From Gammaproteobacteria bacterium (GTDB taxonomy: Bacteria > Pseudomonadota > Gammaproteobacteria > Eutrophobiales > Eutrophobiaceae), in NCBI GenBank assembly GCA_003645215.1, contig QNEM01000104.1, positions 1 through 7,237 of the forward strand: 7,237 nucleotides of DNA, written 5' to 3'. Below the pieces are notes generated by a model. That model was given only the letters and a program-made list of their open reading frames with translations. It was not told where the DNA came from and searched no databases. Shown piece after piece: positions 4,663 to 7,237 of this stretch (the stretch's first letter is position 1; each line of letters begins with the position of its first letter). A program made the translations under genes and the position numbers.

Positions 4663-6590
4663 CGATTTTCAATCAGATGATCGACGACAGAAGGATCTGC
4701 CAAAGTACTGGTATCACCCAAGGCATCTAACTCATTTTCTGCAACCTTGCGTAATATCCTGCGCATGATTTTTCCTGAGCGGGTCTTGGGCAAGCCCGGT
4801 GCCCATTGAATGACATCGGGAGAGGCAATCGGACCTATCTCCTTGCGCACATGGTGGACCAGTTCCTTTCGTAGCTCTTCAGATTCTTCAACCCCTGACA
4901 TCAAGGTCACATAGGCATAAATGCCCTGTCCTTTAATATCATGCGGGTAACCGACAACGGCCGCCTCTGCGACCGCATCATGCAGTACCAATGCGCTTTC
5001 AACTTCTGCTGTGCCCATGCGGTGTCCAGAGACATTAATAACATCATCTACTCGACCCGTGATCCAGTAATAACCGTCTTCATCACGCCTTGCTCCATCA
5101 CCGGTAAAATAACTGCCTGGATACATTTTAAAATAGGTTTCGATAAATCGCTCATGATCACCAAAGATCGTACGCATTTGACCAGGCCATGAACGTTTGA
5201 TAATTAAATTACCAGAGACAGCCCCTTGCAATTCATTTCCCTGCTCATCGATTATGGCGGGTTCAACACCGAAGAAAGGCCGTGTCGCCGAACCTGGTTT
5301 TAGATCTGTCGCACCGGGTAAAGGTGTAATCAGAATACCTCCTGTTTCCGTTTGCCACCAGGTATCCATGATTGGACAGTCTCCATTTCCAACAACATGG
5401 TAATACCACTCCCAGGCCTCTGGATTAATCGGCTCCCCAACGGAACCAAGTATGCGCAAACTCTTGCGACTGTGTTTTGTAACAAACTCATCACCGGCCC
5501 CCATGAGTGCACGGATGGCCGTGGGTGCTGTGTAAAAGATATTCACTTGATGTTTATCGACGACCTGCCAGAAACGCCCGGCATCTGGATAAGTCGGAAT
5601 ACCTTCAAACATCAGGGTCGTTGCCCCATTACATAATGGCCCAAAAATAATGTATGTGTGACCCGTTACCCATCCAACATCAGCAGTACACCAGTAGATG
5701 TCACCATCATGATAATCAAAGATATATTTATGCGTCATCGCGCCATACAACAAATAACCACCTGTGGTATGCAATACACCTTTTGGTTTACCCGTTGAGC
5801 CTGATGTGTAGAGGATAAACAAGGGGTCTTCTGCATCCATCTCTTCAGGAGGACAATCAGCTGAAACAGCAGCAACTGATTCGGCATACCAGATATCTTT
5901 CTCATCATTCCATTCGATGGCATTCCCTGTGACCCTGGTAACTATAACTGTGTGTACATTTGGACAGTCTTCCAACGCTTTATTTACGTTAGCCTTTAGC
6001 GGTACCGCCCTGCCTCCACGCACACCTTCATCAGCAGTAATAACAACCTGACAGTCAGAATCCAGAATCCTGTCTTTCAGGGCTTCTGGAGAAAAACCAC
6101 CAAATACTATTGAGTGAACAGCACCTATCCGCGTACATGCCAACATGGCAACAGCACCTTCTGGAACCATTGGCATATAGATAGAAACACAATCACCTTT
6201 CTTGACGCCCCGATCCTTAAGCACATTGGCAAGACGACAAACTTCTTCGTGTAGTTCTCGATAAGTTATTGCCTTACTGACATCGGGGTCATCACCTTCC
6301 CAGATGATGGCAGTTTGATCCCCTCGTGTCTCAAGATGCCTGTCCAGACAATTATATGAAACGTTTAGTTTGGCTCCTTCAAACCATTTAATATTGACGT
6401 CATCCTCATATCCTCCTGATTGAACCTTGTCCCAGGGCTTAAACCAGCTGACGAACTTTTCAGCTTGTTCGGCCCAGAATTCATCTGGATTTTCTAAAGA
6501 TTGCTTGTACATTGCCAAATACTGCTCATTATTGATATGAGCATTCTTTTTGATCGCTTCAGGAACCTGGTAGGTTTTAATTTCAGACAT
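4650..6590 (-). CDS. acs: Acetyl-CoA synthetase (AMP-forming acetate:CoA ligase)
   Basis: Acs activates acetate with ATP to acetyl-AMP, then transfers it to CoA, releasing AMP and pyrophosphate. The protein is 646 aa, close to the roughly 650 aa of bacterial Acs. In order it shows the N-terminal Acs domain ('YKQSLENPDEFWAEQAEKFVSWFKPWD', 28-54), the ATP phosphate loop YTSGSTGKPKG (261-271), the acetyl-pocket and adenylate motif DTWWQTETGG (409-418; Trp412 corresponds to Salmonella Trp414), 'YFTGDGARRDEDGYYWITGR' (494-513), the hinge 'DDVINVSGHRMGTAEVE' (515-531) and PKTRSGKIMRR (601-611). Lys607 is the catalytic lysine that is acetylated in Salmonella (Lys609), and the surrounding PK-T-R-SGK motif is intact, so control by lysine acetylation is plausible. 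The ATG is preceded by GAAGGG (6600-6605) 9 nt away. Downstream ppa removes the pyrophosphate. Confidence 0.98.
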   Translation of the reverse strand: MSEIKTYQVPEAIKKNAHINNEQYLAMYKQSLENPDEFWAEQAEKFVSWFKPWDKVQSGGYEDDVNIKWFEGAKLNVSYNCLDRHLETRGDQTAIIWEGDDPDVSKAITYRELHEEVCRLANVLKDRGVKKGDCVSIYMPMVPEGAVAMLACTRIGAVHSIVFGGFSPEALKDRILDSDCQVVITADEGVRGGRAVPLKANVNKALEDCPNVHTVIVTRVTGNAIEWNDEKDIWYAESVAAVSADCPPEEMDAEDPLFILYTSGSTGKPKGVLHTTGGYLLYGAMTHKYIFDYHDGDIYWCTADVGWVTGHTYIIFGPLCNGATTLMFEGIPTYPDAGRFWQVVDKHQVNIFYTAPTAIRALMGAGDEFVTKHSRKSLRILGSVGEPINPEAWEWYYHVVGNGDCPIMDTWWQTETGGILITPLPGATDLKPGSATRPFFGVEPAIIDEQGNELQGAVSGNLIIKRSWPGQMRTIFGDHERFIETYFKMYPGSYFTGDGARRDEDGYYWITGRVDDVINVSGHRMGTAEVESALVLHDAVAEAAVVGYPHDIKGQGIYAYVTLMSGVEESEELRKELVHHVRKEIGPIASPDVIQWAPGLPKTRSGKIMRRILRKVAENELDALGDTSTLADPSVVDHLIENRLNK

Positions 6591-6665
6591 CGCTATTTTC
6601 CCTTCAATTAATTCAGTTGTTACCCTCGGTCCCCTGGAATAGACTTAAATCAGGAGAGATCCGTA

Positions 6666-6694
6666 ACAATAAGCCATAAACAGAGATTTCTCAA
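6666..6694 (-). promoter_or_regulatory. Likely sigma70 promoter of acs-ppa
   Basis: On the minus strand, TTGAGA (6694-6689; 5 of 6 to consensus) is followed by a 17-bp spacer and TATTGT (6671-6666; 4 of 6). This gives a leader of about 70 nt before the acs ATG. No sigma54 (-24/-12) site was seen. Judged by eye only. Confidence 0.5.
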
Positions 6695-6751
6695 AGAGAG
6701 ATTAGCCTGCTTTGAAGATAGCGGTAACTATTAATGATTTGTCTGCCTTAA

Positions 6752-6770
6752 ATGTTGCTTTTTGCAACAT
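6752..6770. repeat. Inverted repeat upstream of the acs promoter
   Basis: ATGTTGC (6752-6758) and GCAACAT (6764-6770) form a perfect 7-bp inverted repeat around five T residues. It lies about 60 bp upstream of the proposed acs -35. The arm TGTTGC equals the left half of the TGC-rich sites at phaE and the phasin, so it may be a regulator site. It could also be the outer edge of the palindrome cluster that follows. Confidence 0.5.
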
Positions 6771-6821
6771 ACAGGCACTACATCCTCGGCAACTGCTCCT
6801 GCGTTGCTCTATATCCTGTAA

Positions 6822-6857
6822 TAGCCGCTCCTCTGCATCCATACAGCCGCGACATAC
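6822..6857 (+). repeat. 36-bp direct repeat, copy 1
   Basis: It matches 7090-7125 at 34 of 36 positions, with differences at 6843 (A for G) and 6853 (C for T). The homology continues a few bases leftward through CCTGTA with a one-base gap. It contains the CTGCATCC palindrome, imperfect in this copy. Confidence 0.9.
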
Positions 6858-7041
6858 GACCGCCACGGATGGCGGGAGTACAGAAAATGCACGACTATAT
6901 GGATGTAGGAGGTAAAACGACTCAGGACGAATATAGGACATATTCGGTTGAAAACGTCAGGAAGTGCGAAGCCTACCCTTGCGGTACAAGTTTTCCAGAC
7001 AAAGTCGAGGAGCAATTTTCTACCCGTACATCCTGTACATA

Positions 7042-7069
7042 GTCGTTTGTGTACTCCTGCACAAACGAC
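7042..7069. repeat. Longest perfect inverted repeat of the cluster
   Basis: GTCGTTTGTG (7042-7051) and CACAAACGAC (7060-7069) are perfect 10-bp arms around TACTCCTG. Minus-strand RNA would form a hairpin with CAGGAGUA in the loop. Confidence 0.9.
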
Positions 7070-7089
7070 ATACATTACATCCCTGTAAA

Positions 7090-7125
7090 TAGCCGCTCCT
7101 CTGCATCCATGCAGCCGCGATATAC
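7090..7125 (+). repeat. 36-bp direct repeat, copy 2
   Basis: This partner of 6822-6857 lies 268 bp away. It includes the perfect palindrome CTGCAT-CC-ATGCAG at 7101-7114. Flanking it, GTACATCCTGTACATA occurs identically at 7026-7041 and 7127-7142. Confidence 0.9.
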
Positions 7126-7141
7126 AGTACATCCTGTACAT

Positions 7142-7178
7142 AAAAAAGGGGTGCAGGGAATAATTCCCGGCACCCCTT
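7142..7178 (-). terminator. Intrinsic terminator of the OmpA-family gene
   Basis: AAGGGGTGC (7146-7154) pairs with GCACCCCTT (7170-7178). The stem is extended by GGGAA/TTCCC (7156-7160 and 7164-7168) after an A-G mismatch, with a 3-nt loop. On the minus strand a T-run (7147-7142) follows. It lies 21 bp after the stop codon at 7200-7202. Confidence 0.92.
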
Positions 7179-7199
7179 ACGATCTGCTTGTCAGACTAA

Positions 7200-7237
7200 C
7201 TATTTGGCGATCACTTCTACCCGTCTATTTTGAGCAC
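7200..7237 (-). CDS. OmpA-family protein, C-terminal end only (partial)
   Basis: The last 11 complete codons on the minus strand read AQNRRVEVIAK, then TAG. 'NRRVEV' close to the C-terminus is the hallmark end of the OmpA/MotB peptidoglycan-binding domain, where the arginine helps bind diaminopimelate. The gene runs off the window, so it cannot be told whether it is a porin, a Pal-like lipoprotein or another OmpA-domain protein. A strong terminator follows, so it is unlikely to be co-transcribed with acs. Confidence 0.75.
   Translation of the reverse strand, partial: AQNRRVEVIAK

Larger units (their letters stand above)
6777..7142. repeat. Cluster of short palindromes with TCC/GGA centres (intergenic mosaic)
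   Basis: This fills most of the 609-bp gap between acs and the OmpA-family gene. At least ten short palindromes occur, almost all with TCC (plus strand) or GGA (minus strand) at the loop. In plus coordinates: GCAAC/GTTGC at 6789-6807; CTGCAT/ATACAG at 6833-6846 (one mismatch); CCGCCA/TGGCGG at 6860-6875; CTATAT/ATGTAG at 6895-6908 (one G-U pair); CGAATAT/ATATTCG at 6928-6946; GTACA/TGTAC at 7026-7038 and 7127-7139; a 10-bp stem at 7042-7069; TTACA/TGTAA at 7075-7088; CTGCAT/ATGCAG at 7101-7114. The block 6860-6946 has GGA on the plus strand, opposite to its flanks. From 6947 to 7025 no clear palindrome was seen. Open frames here are translations of the repeats and are not credible genes. The general look resembles intergenic palindromic repeats of gammaproteobacteria. 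Confidence 0.8.

Noticed and set aside
4237..4730. Plus-strand open frames opposite ppa and acs
   Set aside because: They are shadows of two genes with complete active-site motifs, and one runs through the 14-bp tandem repeat.
6752..7042. Open frame of 96 codons on the plus strand, and shorter ones at 6702-6941
   Set aside because: They overlap the repeats and each other, with no Shine-Dalgarno sequence and no recognisable protein features.
6809..7141. Open frame of 110 codons on the minus strand
   Set aside because: It is a translation through the palindrome cluster: the two copies of the 36-bp repeat give similar peptides, composition is odd (Cys/Arg/Tyr-rich), and there is no ribosome binding site or family resemblance.
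6777..7142. CRISPR array
   Set aside because: Repeat units differ in length and orientation, spacing is irregular, and no cas genes are present.
6777..7142. Insertion sequence or integron attC sites
   Set aside because: There is no transposase or integrase, no clear terminal inverted repeats with target duplication, and the palindromes lack the attC R/L box pattern.

Overview
The window is a polyhydroxyalkanoate (PHA, carbon-storage granule) locus joined to an acetate-activation locus, with a repeat-filled intergenic region at the right end. The synthase is the two-subunit class III type (PhaC of about 355 residues plus PhaE), best known from Allochromatium vinosum and related purple sulfur bacteria. 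Together with the moderately AT-rich sequence, the family I pyrophosphatase and the OmpA-type C-terminus, this suggests a gammaproteobacterium, perhaps a sulfur oxidiser. That placement is inference; there is no rRNA gene or other taxonomic marker.

Layout: (1) Positions 1-935, plus strand: two phasin genes, each followed by a clear intrinsic terminator. The second terminator is shared with the convergent phaC. (2) Positions 957-3186, minus strand: phaE then phaC in transcription order, 34 bp apart and probably one operon. (3) Positions 3187-3352: phaE leader with a TGC-rich palindromic site. (4) Positions 3353-3907, minus strand: a third phasin gene with its own terminator, a near-consensus sigma70 promoter, and a duplicated version of the TGC-rich site lying over the -10 and start region. 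(5) Positions 4019-6590, minus strand: acs then ppa in transcription order, 81 bp apart, with a 14-bp tandem repeat over the acs stop codon. (6) Positions 6591-7199: no credible gene. It holds the acs leader and a likely promoter, then about 370 bp packed with short palindromes whose centres carry TCC/GGA, including a 36-bp direct repeat and an inverted central block. (7) Positions 7142-7237, minus strand: terminator and last 11 codons of an OmpA-family protein.

How the genes work together: Acs converts acetate, CoA and ATP to acetyl-CoA, AMP and pyrophosphate, and Ppa removes the pyrophosphate and pulls the reaction forward. Acetyl-CoA is the precursor of 3-hydroxybutyryl-CoA, which PhaEC polymerises. 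The phasins coat the granule. PhaA/PhaB (thiolase and reductase) and a PhaR-type regulator are not in the window. Two of the three phasins and PhaE carry lysine-rich tails that could bind nucleic acid.

The two items most worth a second look are the shared TGC-rich operator-like site upstream of phaE and of the third phasin, and the GGA-loop palindrome cluster at 6777-7142.
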